64,000 nucleotides of DNA from NCBI GenBank assembly GCA_003586115.2, contig QVOM02000025.1, positions 50,939,479 through 51,003,478 on the forward strand, read 5' to 3'. Positions 1-12,263 of this stretch are shown here, one piece after another (positions within the stretch are counted from its first letter, which is position 1; each line of letters starts with the position of its first letter). The translations under genes and the position numbers were made by a program. The notes beneath the pieces were generated by a model, which searched no databases, was not told the origin of the DNA, and worked only from the letters and a program-made list of their open reading frames with translations. The stretch comes from Salvator merianae (Eukaryota > Chordata > Lepidosauria > Squamata > Teiidae).

Positions 1-465
1 AATCAACCTGTGTATAGCTAGGGTTGGACTCTGGGAAGATCATTCCTAGCCTGAACAAATATTATTGGCCAGGAATGCAACGGAGAGTGTGGAGTGTGCT
101 GGCAATCATTTGCAAGACAGACAGTGTGTCCCAGTCTGACCTTGAGGCTGGGAAACTAAAGTTCCTCTGCCTCAAAGTTATAGGTCAAGGAAATGCCCCT
201 GAAAAAGACCGGAGCAGTGGGGCACCTTCCAGAGCCTGTGGAGTGTTATCAAACTCTGGAACAGTGTTTAGACCATTCTAGCTGCTACCAGCTGCATGCA
301 CTGCAGTGGCAAGAAGTGGAATCCAGATTGGCCTGTGTGGGAGCTGCATTAAAGCCATCCCTGGTTAGAGTACTCCTGGCACTGATTCTGTGCCTGGGAG
401 TTGGCCAGACATGGGCCCACTGTTCACCACAGAAGGGTGTACAGTCTATGGCCTTTCTGCACTTA
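1..465. other. Unassigned non-coding stretch
   Basis: No gene, RNA or recognisable repeat end was found here. Short open frames exist but lack any domain I can recognise. Confidence 0.5.
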
Positions 466-800
466 CCTCTCCATGATCCAAACCAGTGGGTCTGGATTAG
501 GCAGGTCCACTAGTTTGGGCCACAAAAAGGCATGATCTGTAACACTAATGAAACTGGTTGAGGACAGACCCTGCCCCAAAGCTCATGAGAGCTTCATGAC
601 TGACTCTGACTGCTCCAATTACTACGAAAAAAGTTTCTGGTCTCACAGCCTCTGGGGGACTCAGTTTGGTGGCATGCTTTGGTGCGCCACCAAAAGGGCC
701 CCCTGGTTGTCCCAAACACTGATCACACTCCATTCTATGTAGACAGAGCAGACCAGTAGGGACAGACCTTCACAGATGTGCATTAACATGTGGACCAATA
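466..800 (+). repeat. Dispersed non-autonomous repeat, family R, copy 1
   Basis: This stretch shares an ordered set of blocks with the regions near 3205, 32085, 33381, 35163 and 60480. The shared blocks are a 'CCAGTGG.TCTGGA' start, 'AAAGCTCA.GAGAGCTT', a 'CCTCTGGGGGAC' core and a 'GTGCGCCACCAAAA' block. It ends where the CR1 fragment begins. No coding capacity is visible. The class is probably a MITE, because two other copies end in a GCAGAAAGGCCC-like terminus; that is inference. Confidence 0.5.
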
Positions 801-803
801 AGG

Positions 804-1045
804 TTCATAGAATCATAGAACCATAGAGTTGGAAGGGACCTCCAGGGTCATCGAGTCCAACCCCCTGCTCAATGCAAGATTCACTAAACCATCCCAGACA
901 GATGTCAGTCCAGCCTCTCCTTGAAGACCTCCAGCGAAGAAGAGCTCACTACTTCTTGTGGCAACCTATTCCATTGACTGACTGCCCTTACTGTCAGAAA
1001 GTTTTTTCTAATATTTAGTCTGTATCCACGCCCTTGCTTAAGTGA
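804..1045 (-). mobile_element. CR1-type LINE, 3' end fragment
   Basis: The + strand reads TCATAGAATCATAGAACCATAGAG followed by 'TTGGAAGGGACCTCCAGGGTCAT' and 'GAGTCCAACCCCCTGC'. This is the reverse complement of the well-known CR1 3' untranslated end with its ATTCTATG-like tail, so the element lies on the minus strand and is truncated on its right (5') side. Only the 3' end is left and no reverse transcriptase sequence remains. The call rests on recognition of the family's conserved 3' end. Confidence 0.85.
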
Positions 1046-1825
1046 GAATAGGGCTAATTCCTATTCAGAAGAAGTCTACAAGAGTTCTTATTCCCAAACT
1101 ATGGTAAGTACATAAAGGATCTATAATACATCTGATGTGATTCTCAGGGTCCATGCAGAAGTTGCCTATAAGACCACAATTCCATGCATACCCAAAAAAT
1201 GTGTGAGCGAAATCGAGTTCTGAGCTACCGCGTATGAATTCATAGAGTCCAGCCACTCCTGCTAATATTTAATTGTAATACCTAATATGTTAAAGATGAG
1301 AGAAGGGGAAATCATGTTACTTTTGCTCATAGAAGGCAAAAAATCCCTGGTGCTCTTCAGCTTTGTCAGTAAACCAACAGAAGTCATTCTTACAGCTTGT
1401 TTAATGTATGTGTGATATTGGAGACAATTAATAGCATTGTTAGAGTGATTGTTTAAATCGTTTATGTTAATAGAAAATACAGACTATCTTGTTGAAATCC
1501 AGTTATCTCAACATCATAAGTGCTAATGGTTGTCACCTTGTGCTATTGTAATCAGAGAAAGGATCTCCTTAAAGTTAATGAGCCATAGCATGTTAACAGT
1601 GAAAAGAATACAGTTTCCAAAGAATGGACTTTTTTACATTTGCTATTGGATCTCTTTCTGCTTAGGGCAGATGCATACTGAAATACTTAAAACACACCAA
1701 ACTGCAGATTAATTAAATGTTGATGTCTGTTGATCTGAAAAGTTGAAAATCAGTTTCCTTCTGTTCGTATGTCCTGTGTTTTATTTGCACTTTCAGAGTA
1801 TGTTGATGATTAAAAACATAGTAAC
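1046..1825. other. Unassigned non-coding stretch
   Basis: AT-rich sequence with no supported gene or repeat. Confidence 0.5.
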
Positions 1826-2279
1826 CAGTGGCGTAGCTACTTGTTCCGCCACCTGGGGCGGACCAAACGGCGGCAGCTGAGGAGGCCGCCCCGCCCTGCA
1901 GGACGCCCCGCCCTGCAGCTGCCTTCTCCCGCTGCCGCCTGATGATGGCCGCGCGCGCGCACGCTAGCAGGCAGGTGAGCGAGCGGCGAGCGAGCGGCGG
2001 GCGGCACGGTGGGCGAGCGCGGCGAGCGAGCGGTGGGCGGGGCGAGCGCGGCGAGCGAGCGGGGCGAGCGCGGCGAGCGAGCGGCGGGCGGGGCGAGCGC
2101 GGCGAGCGAGCGGCGGGCGGGGCGAGCGCGGCGAGCGAGCGTACCGGTAAGCCAACTAAAGGCGAACCGGACGCAGGGCGGGCGGGAGGGCCCAAGTCAA
2201 AGGCGGCGGCCGCCGCCGCCCCCAACAAGGCGCCACCCAGTGCGCACCGCCACCCGCGCCCCCCCTTGCTACGCCAGTG
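1826..2279. mobile_element. hAT-like MITE with GC-rich minisatellite core
   Basis: The ends are CAGTGGCGTAGC on the left and GCTACGCCAGTG on the right, an inverted pair typical of hAT elements. Flanking 8-bp target duplications are ATAGTAAC (1818-1825) and GTAGTAAC (2280-2287), 7 of 8 matching. The 454-bp element has no transposase. Its middle (about 1975-2145) is a tandem array of roughly 29-bp GCGAGCG-rich units, and its CpG density is far above the flanks. Long open frames on both strands across it are arginine/alanine-rich artefacts of that composition. Confidence 0.85.
1975..2145. repeat. GC-rich minisatellite inside the hAT MITE
   Basis: Imperfect tandem units of GGGCGAGCGCGGCGAGCGAG followed by CGGCGGGCG, about 29 bp per unit, repeat three to four times. 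The array is extremely rich in CpG. Confidence 0.8.
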
Positions 2280-2604
2280 GTAGTAACTATGAGTTTTGAA
2301 TTGTTCAATCCATCTTTATTATGTAGCTGAATTTGAAATTGCATTATTTAAGTACTCTCTGTCATCAGAGTTGGTGGTGTCTTCTATACTGCTGTGGATT
2401 TACTAAGGACTAGGGGAAGCAAACCCTAAATGTTCCTTGGCACCTCCCAAACAATTCCTGTTGCTAGGCAACAGAGGGCAAAAAGAGATTAACTTGAAGT
2501 AAAATGCTGTTGTATAATGGGCAATTCCATTCTTTCTTCTGTTCCTGCCTAGTGGAGTATATGATCTCCAACTAGGTTCACAAGATTAGTACCAATTAGT
2601 CATT
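2280..2604. other. Unassigned non-coding stretch
   Basis: Nothing recognised apart from the hAT target duplication at its left edge. Confidence 0.5.
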
Positions 2605-3195
2605 GGGCCTGTTCGCACTACAGCAGTAGTCCGTTTGCTTGAATGGAGGTTTCGCACTGCGGCGGGTGCGCGGCTTCCCTGATCTGAACCACGCCTCTCC
2701 TGATCGGAACCCGATGCTGGGTAAAGCAAGACAAGTAATTACCTGTCTTCATTCTGACTTGCGTGATCGGGTCAAGATCGGGGAAGGTGCTTTCGCACTC
2801 CCTTCCTGGTTTGAAATGGCGGCGGGGAGGGGCTGGCACAGCTGCACAGGTGTGGTCCGCTGCTTCGTAACCCGGTCTGCTGCTCCGTAACTGGGTTTGC
2901 CCTTTGGGCTTCACAGCCTGGCTGCCATTGCGAAGCCAGCTCTGAAAGGAGCCCCTCTAGCTTCGAAGCAGTACTCTATGGTTCGGATTGCTAGACCTAT
3001 CTAGTCATCCGTGCCTCTATGGTTCATGACCTCATTTCCTGACTAGGGGATTCCCATCTGCACCGCTGCCTCTGCTGATCAGCTTGAAGTCCGTTTCTCT
3101 GGCTGTAAGTGCATACGGCACTCAGCAGACTCCAACCTCTCCGGTCTGAAGCCTACTAATGAGACCATTCTACGGAGGTAAGTGCGAACAGGCCC
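2605..3195. mobile_element. PIF/Harbinger-like MITE, family B, copy 1
   Basis: Perfect 15-bp terminal inverted repeats GGGCCTGTTCGCACT / AGTGCGAACAGGCCC bound a 591-bp element. ATT precedes the left end and follows the right end, a possible 3-bp target duplication. Its interior matches the element at 12333-12968 block by block, for example 'GGGTAAAGCAAGACAAGTAA' against 'GGGTAAGGCAAGACAAGTAA'. No transposase is encoded. The Harbinger assignment is inferred from end sequence and from the 3-bp duplications of the wider group. Confidence 0.75.
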
Positions 3196-3204
3196 ATTGT
3201 CTGA

Positions 3205-3680
3205 ACTCACCATTCCTTGTTCAGGCCAGTGGTTTTGGACCAGTGAGGCTTGCTGATCCAGAATATGGCCATCTGTATGAAGGCACTGGTCTAGATCAGC
3301 CCACACACCAATACTAAAGCTCACAAGAGCTTTTCAGCTGGCTTCTGAGTGCTCTGAAGGGCTATAAATGAATGTTCCTAGCCTCAGAGCCACTAGGGGA
3401 CCCATATTGGTGGTGCACTTTGATGCACTACCAAAATGGGTTCTATAAAAGTCTGGACACAGGGACTTGTCTTTTCCATGCCTTCATGTGTTCTGGACCA
3501 GGCCTGCTGGCCTGATGGTGGACCTACTAAAACAGATCTACCAGTGATCCAGATCAAGCACACTTGATCTGGATCATGCTATGTCCTTTGAGGATGGAGC
3601 ATAATAACAGAGGGAAGGGCCTGACAGATTTGCACTAATGTGCAGACTAATGAGGCCTGGAAGACAACTATGAGAGCTTC
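3205..3680 (+). repeat. Dispersed repeat family R, copy 2
   Basis: Homologous blocks with copy 1, including 'AAAGCTCACAAGAGCTTTTC', 'CCTCAGAGCCACTAGGGGAC' and 'GTGCACTTTGATGCACTACC'. This copy also contains an internal inverted repeat, GATCCAGATCA...TGATCTGGATC, around 3547-3575. It is non-coding. Confidence 0.5.
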
Positions 3681-3689
3681 TATTATAGA

Positions 3690-4267
3690 TTAAACGTAAG
3701 TTAAGCAAAGCCCTGTGATTCCGTTGGTCTGCTGTGTGGGAAACTTGTAGTGATTATAGGGATAATCCAGTCTCTCATGAGGAAAACAAACAAACAACCC
3801 TAGCCTTTCATAAGGATGAAAATCTAGGTTGCTTTTAATTCATAATCTTCAAATGTTCCAAGAGGGTCCTAGAGAGTTTCAGTAAAAGTGGTTACTAAAT
3901 TCAGGGTGATTAAGAAAGGTCAAGGTTTTGCTATAGATAGACCATAGTTCAGAGAGATCAAATCTAAAAACGGTAACCTCAATACAAATTTGAGACCAAT
4001 TTATATGTTAGCCTGCATAGATTATTCTAACTAGAATGGTTTTCACTATTCTTCCTGAATTTGCCGATATTATTTTACATCACACCCCAAAATGTGTATT
4101 TTTGTAAAAGAAACTGAAATAATTGTAGTAAAAATGCCATGCTAAGTTATTCTTCACTGTTTAACTTTTGCCAAAAGTTTACATATTTCCTGTTTTCTTA
4201 TTAGATATTCTTCATTTCTTTCTATTAGCCAGAGATGAACAACACAAAGATCCTAGTTTGGTTGTTC
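3690..4267. other. Unassigned non-coding stretch
   Basis: AT-rich with no gene. It leads into a CCT repeat next to an assembly gap. Confidence 0.5.
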
Positions 4268-4302
4268 CTCCTCCTCCTCCTCCTCCTCCTCCTCCTCCTC
4301 CT
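4266..4302. repeat. (CCT)n microsatellite abutting gap
   Basis: About twelve CTC/CCT units run directly into the N block, so the repeat itself probably caused the assembly gap. Confidence 0.9.
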
Positions 4303-4356
4303 NNNNNNNNNNNNNNNNNNNNNNNNNNNNNNNNNNNNNNNNNNNNNNNNNNNNNN
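4303..4356. other. Assembly gap (54 Ns)
   Basis: Fifty-four undetermined bases. Open frames that cross it are not interpretable. Confidence 0.99.
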
Positions 4357-6836
4357 CAGCTTTGAGATCAACTTAGGGTCAACATGCTCTTGTCCTAAAG
4401 TTGATCCCAAACCACTCCTCTAGAGTAGTGGGACATAAAAAAAGTTCTGAACACAACTTTGCAAAAAGATTCATTGAAAAGACTAAGTTAACAGTCTATA
4501 CACAAAAGTATATGCTAAAAAAAAGGAATACTGTTTAAATTCTGCAGCATAAGTTGGGGGGGGGTGTTTAAAAAAATCTACTTCTGAACCAGATACAATA
4601 TACCTCTGAATGAAGATGGGTGGTGGTGGTGGCAGTGGCAGAATACCCTGTCCATCCTTACTTATTGCAAAGCTATCCTGCCTGCTTTGTTTGTTTGTTT
4701 ACTATTTCCCAGTATTTGGTTTAAAAACAGGAAATTAACTTAGCCAAATTTCATGTTAATAGGAGATATTAATATAATCAAAAGGAAGTTTCTGCCTATT
4801 AGTATAGTCTTCTCTTGGTGTATCTTTTCAACTTGCTCTTAAATAAAATATATTTAAGTGCACAGGGGAATCTTTACTAGCTTAACTTCCTTCTATTTAT
4901 TATGTTTAAAACCACTATTTCATTTATTAAACCTGATTGCTTAACTGGATTTGTTGACAAAAACGCTTCATTTGGTTTCCCCTGTAGTTTGAGTTTAATT
5001 GTGTTTACTGGCTTGTGACAGATATATACTTTATTCATTCAATAGACTTTCCCCTTGCGTTTTAATGTTCCATTTTATTGTAGAGCTGCTTTTTTTCTTT
5101 TCTTTTTTTACATTTTCTTGCAACTTTAGGATTCCAAATATCCTCCTGAACAAAGCATTTCATAAAGTAATCACATTAGACTGATCCTTGGCTACCAGCT
5201 GCAAAATTAAATTTTCAAGATTAATGGATTTTATTATTATTACCTCAAATGCTTCATACTCACATTTTAGTCAATTTCTAGCTTTTAGTTCTTTTTCTGG
5301 AACAGAGAATCAGTGGGTTTTAAATTATTCTAACTATATGGTTTCAAAATTAGACATCTCCCTCTATGAAATATTTTATTCAGCAAGGTCTTGAGTGCAG
5401 AGTCAAAATACACAGGAACTCCTTCTTATAAATCATTGCTAAGTTTCATTTTACTGTAGATTATTTACATTTTGGTAATTATCTTTTTACGATACAGGGT
5501 AATTTCCTCTCTTTGTACCATCAGACTCAAAATCACTTTTAAACTTCTCAAAAGGAGTTTCTATTAAAAGTGGTATTCAATTGCATCCTTTTCCTTAATA
5601 TATTCATTCTTTCCTTATGGTGATGGACAGCTTCAGTGAACTTTAATGACTGTTTGAAGCATTGGTGTAGACAATACCAAGATATTTCCTGACATTTTTG
5701 TAATCATTTCTTTTATTTCTTTTTAACAATAAACAAAAACTGTCAATAATATAGAATACATATTTAACCAGAAGATCATCTAAACATTTTTGAGTTGCCT
5801 TCTAGAGATCTGAAATATTTGCTCAATATTTTCCTTTGCTAGAATTTTCTAATACATTTTGGGTTGACTAGCTCCACTGAATAGACTCACATTAGTAACT
5901 CCCATTGCTTTCAAGAGCCTAACATGAATGTGATTAACACAGTTGCTCCTACTTTAATGTTATTCAACACAGTATCTCCTAATTCTTTAATTTTTCTTCC
6001 TATAGTCTTCTTAAATGTATCTGGTCAGCAGCAGAGCCAGGTTTCTCATTTCCCCTCCTTTCCTATTCTGATTTTATTTGTTTGTTTATTACATTTATAA
6101 CACACTGTATATCCTGATATCTTAGAAATTATTACAACAGATAAAACCAACGTAATATGGGAGAAGCGTAGGCATTAAAAATACAAGGTTGAGACACAGA
6201 AAAATCCCTTATATTTTTAAAATATATTAAAATACCTTCAGAAAAATTGTGTCTTTGGCTGTCTTCAGACAGTGAGAGGCAATGCCAGATCTTGGGACTG
6301 CCCTCAGTGTGGCCCACCAGACACATGTAGGGCTTTTCCAACACAGATTCAGTTACCAGAATGTTTGGTGAGGATCCTCCAATGTTGAATCAGTAGGAAC
6401 ATCTGGGAGCCTACTTTTCCAAATTTGATCAGTCTCTGGGCATTGCTACTGATTCAGTGTCAGAAGACCTGTACCAGCATGTAAGTCAAAAACATATTGG
6501 ATCAGTAAAGATGATGCAGGATCAGCCACATTTTCTTTACTTTGAATTAAGTAGCTGATAAACTGCCAGAGCCCTAGCATGTCATTGATGCTAGCTGGTG
6601 GTGTAATAGCTATGATGTTGACAGGTTGCTGGCATTTTTCCTTTGTCTGGTTGCTCTCTTTCTTAAGGTCTCCCATTCCAGTGAAGACCTTGTGGAAAGT
6701 ATAACTCTGTAGAAGCCAAAATGTTTGGAATGACTGCTGTGTGCATGTGATGGACTGTTAGGTCTTTTTTTTCCCCAGACCATTAAGTGACATCCTCCTT
6801 CCCTTCTGGCTTTGAAGGTTCTCCAACATCCTGCTT

Positions 6837-6838
<2 letters not shown>
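4357..6838. other. Unassigned AT-rich non-coding stretch
   Basis: No exon, RNA gene or repeat terminus was recognised in about 2.5 kb. It contains only short homopolymers and TTTG/TTAT-rich runs. Confidence 0.5.

Positions 6839-6875
<37 letters not shown>
6839..6875. repeat. (AG)n microsatellite
   Basis: An uninterrupted AG dinucleotide run of about 18 units. Confidence 0.95.
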
Positions 6876-6881
<6 letters not shown>

Positions 6882-6904
6882 TTTGGAACCTACAGAGACA
6901 CCTT

Positions 6905-7084
6905 GACCCTTTCTGCACTTGACCTTATTCCAGGTTATATCTTGGAATAGGGATCTGCCATCAGCATGCTACTATGAACTATGGGAGGCCCCACTTGAGG
7001 CCTGCTATAATCTGCACTAGCATGTGGATAGCAGGTCTCTATTCTGAGATATAGTCCAGAATAAAGCCAAGTGCAGAAAGGTCC
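6905..7084. mobile_element. 180-bp PIF/Harbinger-like MITE, copy 1
   Basis: The element folds back on itself. Left end ACCCTTTCTGCACTTGACCTTAT pairs with the right end ATAAAGCCAAGTGCAGAAAGGTCC, with a further inner pairing of TAGTCCAG/CCAGGTTATA blocks. Flanking 3-bp duplications are CTT (6902-6904) and CTT (7085-7087). It is exactly the same length as its sister at 52114-52293. It is non-coding. Confidence 0.8.
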
Positions 7085-9805
7085 CTTGTATCATCAGTGA
7101 GAAAGAATTCAGAGAATCTACCCTAGTCTTTGCAGAGTCCTGGGGGCTCTCTAGACTATCCTGAGCCTGTATGATGCTATCATAAACTTGAATCTGCTAA
7201 AAGTCAAGCACAAATACTTTAAGTGGGAGGGAAAGGAAGGTTTTACTTCTTGGTGGCATCCGAAAGGGCTTTTTTATGACAGTAGTATCACAATAGGTTT
7301 CAGATACACATTCCATTATTTATTTTCCATTATTTATTTATTAATAAAAAAGTTATTTTTATTTTGCTCCTTCATAATCAAATCTCTATAAACCCTCAAA
7401 CTAGTTACTTTTCTTTATATCTTACATCTACAGTCCCCTAATATTCTTGACTTCAGTGCAAACATTTGTAGTGTACTGCAGTTGTCTGGCACATGAACAT
7501 TAAAACTGTCACATTTAAAATTGAACTGTGACTTAATGAAGAGGTGAAGTTTTAAAGATGAGAATGATGCATTTTTTTATGTTCCTGATCTCCACTACCA
7601 GAATCCTTTGATGTACAAATTCAGTGTAATGTGCCAGATAAAACATCTTTAGAATTGAAGATGTGACCATTTACAGTGCCAGCAGTATATCACTAAGTTC
7701 AAAATGAAATTAGCAACTTTGGAAGTGGGCTGATGCTCCTGTACAGTAGGCTCTGCAGTTTGCCTAGCTAAACTACTCTTAACAGCATGAGATCTAATTT
7801 TGCCATGCAGAACTGGACCTTCTCACAGCAGGAGAAAGATTATCTGCACGTACAGAAGCAGAACACCCACAAATGAATGGAGTCCCAAATCATACCAGTC
7901 TCTGCAGGGTCCATCGTTACACTCTGGTTATCCTTCTGTCATTTAAGAACCTTATACAGACATAATGAAGACTTTACGTACTGATTTTGAGAAGTCTAAA
8001 ATTAGGAAAAAGGAACTGGAAGTGTGTGAATGAGTACAGTATGGGAAGAGCCTAGAACAAGAGGAGCTTAGAAATTTACAATATAAAAAATGTGTAGACC
8101 ATAAATTAAGTGTAGACTAATAATTATTCTGTCATGTTGCACAGTATGCAATTAAGCACTTCACATACTTTAACCTCACATCCTTATGTAAAGAGGCACT
8201 CAGTCCCATCAAAAATGGAGATAAGGTGGCAGCTGGTGCCTTCTTTCATCCATAGAGCCATGCCATGGAGATGAGACATGGCCTGAAGATGCTGTTTCTG
8301 TGCTAATACTGTACTATGGCCAGTTAGACCAACCCATAGACTGCAGAAGCATCTAGGCACAGTTTTGCTAAAAGGAACTAGTTAGCAGTTAGTAGGTTGC
8401 TCAAATATGTAGGATAATAAGATCAATGGTATAAATCCATCTACAAAATATTCACAGTGAATAATAAATCAACAGTGGTAAAGACTGCTAAAACTCCAAA
8501 GAGAGGAGAGAGCAATTCATTCACATTTTTAACAACCTTAAATACATGCGTCTATCTCTTGCTTGTCCTATTTTATTGAGTACTTTAGCCAACTGATCTT
8601 CTTTAAAATCAATAAAGAAATCACTTCTGACCTATTGAAAGAAACCTCCTATTCAATATTTGCAACTATATAATTATTAGCATTTAGATAATTGCAGTTT
8701 ATAAACTAGGCACAGATGGCAAGTTGCTGGCTACAGAAGCACCATTATGTATTCATCTTGGGGTGAAGGTCCAATGCCCAGGGCCATATCCTGTTAAGGT
8801 TAAAAAAATTTTTTTCACAATATTCTTATTTATTATGTAGGCCTCCATTCATCAGACTGAGTGACACCCAAATGCATTTATTGATTTATATTTGTATTTC
8901 AATCTGGTTGAGTGGCAAGTTCTTCCATTTGCAAAGACTATTCATTCAAATGCTGCAAAATCATTTAAAAATGAACATGTTTCAGACTTCAGACTCTTTT
9001 AGCACCCTGCCCATTCAGCCCAAGTGGAATTACATATTAACCTCATGTTTGGGGAATTTTTTTCCACAGCTAAGTGCCTAAAGCATCCACTTTTATGGGA
9101 TCCATTTTATGGAAAATAATTATTTTCTTCTCAGAAATGTGGGTCAACCAAGAAATAAATAAATAGATATTGTAGACATATGTAGACATTATTTCTGCTT
9201 TGTGAAGCACTAAGTACAAAATTAGGTGTTCAGTAGTATCCAACTGAACTGCACAGCTGGTCTCAGTTCGACCTCCTGAATCAGTTGAAAGAAATGTGTA
9301 CAGCAAAATTAGCAACAGGGCCTTCTCTGTTGTGGCTTTTTTTAAAAAGGTCTCAGAGTGCTTTACTATTGCATCATCTAGGCATCAGTTTAAGATTCAT
9401 TTCATCATTAGGCCTTTGTCAATCAATTTCTGTTATCTATTTACTGATTAATATTATGTATTCTAACCTTTTTTAAAAAAATTATGAAAACTGCTTCATT
9501 TATTTTTTTTTAAAAAAGAAAATGCTATATAAATGTTTAAAATAAACTTGTAAAGCAATTTTTGAACAAGTATGTATATATGTATATTCTTAAATAGTGA
9601 CAATTTCTTTTAGTAATAAATGTGTAATCTATAATGGCATGCTCAGAAAGTAAAAGTCAGAAATAAATATTGGAAGGAAAAGGTGAGAATGAAATGGCAG
9701 TTGTGTTTGCACATTTTAGTTCCTAACTTACATGAAGTATTTGATCAACTCAACAAAATGAAAACTATCAGGACTATCTATGCAAACCAGGTGGTGAGAT
9801 TTCTG
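7085..9805. other. Unassigned non-coding stretch
   Basis: About 2.7 kb of AT-rich sequence without a recognisable gene, RNA or repeat end. Confidence 0.5.
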
Positions 9806-9988
9806 CTAGAGAAGTGCCAGATCAGTTTGGATTTGAACCGGTTCAAATCAAACTGAGTGGTCTGACCAGTTCAAATTTGAAACAAAATACCCCCAGTTAA
9901 GGAGCTTGGTTCAAGCTCAAACGGAACCAAGGAGGTTTGGTTGAACTACTTCAAACCATCCAGTTTGAGTTCATTAGAATTTTGCCCT

Positions 9989-10032
<44 letters not shown>

Positions 10033-10076
10033 CTATATCTATATCTATATCATCTATATCTATATCTAAGTATCTG

Positions 10077-10118
<42 letters not shown>

Positions 10119-10257
10119 GTTTTTATGTGTAGGACCAGACTGATGTGTAGGACCAGATATTCAAATTCAACCAGTTTGAGCCAATTCAAATTTGAATCAA
10201 ATTGCACATAGTTCAGTTCTAATTGAACCATATTTTCAAATTCATGCACATGTCTAA
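9806..10257. mobile_element. Probable hAT-like non-autonomous element split by microsatellites
   Basis: Left end CTAGAGAAGTGC and right end GCACATGTCTAA form a degenerate inverted pair. The inner flanks carry many 'TTTGAA/TTCAAA' motifs in mirror arrangement (CCGGTTCAAATC on the left, ATTCAAATTTGAATC on the right). A GT run and a TATC run occupy its middle. Similar 'TAGACATGTGCA' ends are common in reptile DNA transposons; that link is from general knowledge and is not proven here. Confidence 0.5.
9993..10118. repeat. Compound (GT)n-(ATATCT)n-(TATC)n microsatellite
   Basis: A GT run (9993-10028) is followed by TATATC units and then by about twelve uninterrupted TATC units. Confidence 0.95.
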
Positions 10258-10344
10258 TTTATGCCTGTCTTCCAGGCTGAAATTCTAAATGACTGACAAG
10301 AAGAATTCCAATTTGAAGCCTACTAAAAAAAAGGTTGCTCTTAC

Positions 10345-10625
10345 TTCATCTCGAAGGCCTGACAAGTGCTTACCACTGATTAGTCAGCTGCCTGCCTGGC
10401 TTTTTGGAGTCCTGATTGGTTGCTTACTAACAGTATTTGTTCCCATGCTACATTTCCCTCCTCTGTGTCCCTGTCCAATGTGACTAAAAAGATCAATAAA
10501 GTTCACCCTATGTCTTATTATTCTTGGTATGAGGAAAAGGAGTCCATTCAAAGGCTTCAGGATGCAGTATGACACATGCAGGGGTAAAATGTCTGGTGTC
10601 CCAATTCTCCCAGGGGGTGCCCCTA
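10345..10625 (+). repeat. Dispersed repeat family C, copy 1 (LTR-like?)
   Basis: Aligns along about 290 bp with 36795-37085. Shared blocks are 'CCTGACAA', 'AAGTGCT.ACCACTGATT', 'CTGATTGGTT', 'CCCATGCT', an AATAAA near 10496, and 'CCCAGNGGGTG' near the right end. CCAAT-type motifs ahead of AATAAA resemble a promoter plus poly(A) layout, as in a solo LTR, but I could not find TG...CA ends or a target duplication. Confidence 0.55.
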
Positions 10626-10659
10626 TAAGCCTGCCTGATTGCATCCTGTATTACCATTA

Positions 10660-11152
10660 TGCACTGAAGGTAAATCAATCAGGCCCACAGGACAGCTGAT
10701 TTCCATCAGAAATGATGAAAACTGGTCTCACGTAAGGTGCTTTTGCTGAACAGTGAAGGTGTAGCATTAGTTTACAGTGAAGCAGTGGTGCCAATACTGC
10801 GTTTTCCCTCCCTAAAAAATCTCTCAGAGGGCTTACTCTGCATTGTGGGAGCCTGCAAGCAATAGTGAACAGAGAAGGAAACAACTTTTATTTATGCCTA
10901 TCTAACCTTTCCTCAGTATTATCATTGTTGCACAAGATTTGAACTGGGTAATCGACAGGAAAATTAGGATGCATGAAGTCACAGATGCAATTTCTATGAA
11001 TGTTGTGCCACATGCAGTTAGGGTAAATCCTGGGCAAAAAAACACAGAAGTTTTTCAAAGAAGAAAATATATATATTTTATTTTATTACTGGCATGACCA
11101 ATCTTGACAGCAAGGCAGTACCAGAAAGTTATTTTTATCACCTGGAAAGGCA

Positions 11153-11153
<1 letters not shown>
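10660..11153. other. Unassigned non-coding stretch
   Basis: No supported feature. Confidence 0.5.
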
Positions 11154-11218
<65 letters not shown>

Positions 11219-11268
11219 CAACAACAACAACAACAACAGCAGCAGCAGCAGCAACAATAATAATAATA
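11154..11268. repeat. Compound (AAT)n-(AAC)n-(AGC)n microsatellite
   Basis: Trinucleotide blocks change stepwise: about twenty AAT, then AAC, then AGC, then back to AAT. The polyasparagine/polytyrosine frames on the two strands are artefacts of this array. Confidence 0.95.
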
Positions 11269-11299
11269 GTTCATATTTAGATGGTATTATTATTATTAA

Positions 11300-12263
11300 G
11301 GACTATAAATTTCACTAAAAGGTTATTTATTGTCAAGAGAAAGTATGGCTTGTTTTTATGTCGGACTTGTAAATGAAGATAGCGTGGATTGTAAATCTTC
11401 ACTTTAAGACATGAAGTTTGCAGATCCATAGTCCCCAGTCACATCAAAAACAAGAACAGTTCATGAAAGGCTAAGCTAACCCTGGCTGGACCCAGTAGGA
11501 ATACATTAATCTGCATTGCGTGTCTTTGGATAGAGCAAAATGAAGAGAAATCAGTAATGAAAATAAGCCATTTATAATAACACTGTGAAAAATCACTAAA
11601 ACAATAGCTTTTGGAAACCTTGCATCTGAAGAAAACCTTCTGGGCTTGAATTCAATACAAACCTGTCAGAAAATATTGATGAAAAATGTGCATTTACAAT
11701 TGTAAATAAAACATGAATATGGAACCCGCTCCTAAATTCAATTTTTCCACAAGGAAGGTAAGGCTTACTTCAAAACATGTTATTTAGTCAAAATGATTTA
11801 ATTAAGACAGTGTTGTTGGCAACAAAATTACCTCTGAGCTGAACCACTGAAATGATTATTGACAAACAACATGCACATCAATTACCATAACCATGTTTAT
11901 GTTTATGTGCTCTGGTCCTATAGAGTCTTTCAATAAATAACTGTGGAGCCTGTTTTGTGATATATAATTTAAAAAACTGTTTTGAATATATTCAAAGCAA
12001 TTATCAGATGTTTTGAACAAAGGTTTGTCTATATTCTTTCAACTTGAAAGACTCCTTGCAGGCTATCTTAACCCCTTCATGGTCTGTGCTGTGATATGAT
12101 GAAGAAGTATTGTCTGTGTAATGCTAGAAAGAATGCCTTGTTTTTCTGTTTGCTTGTTCCATAGAACACATTAAAACAGAAAACATATGGGCACTTACAA
12201 AGGTTTTGATATCAGTGGAATGCAAAGTTATACCGTGACATGCACCTATTAATCCAATGGCAA
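11300..12263. other. Unassigned non-coding stretch
   Basis: AT-rich with no recognised gene or repeat end. Confidence 0.5.

Noticed and set aside
1713..2299. Several overlapping long frames, arginine- and alanine-rich, on both strands
   Set aside because: They come from the GC-rich minisatellite inside a hAT MITE; frames of similar length exist in several phases at once.
9993..10118. CRISPR-like array
   Set aside because: Plain microsatellite with 2-6 bp units and no spacers; the genome is eukaryotic.
11086..11318. Frames coding polyasparagine and polytyrosine
   Set aside because: Pure products of the trinucleotide microsatellite.
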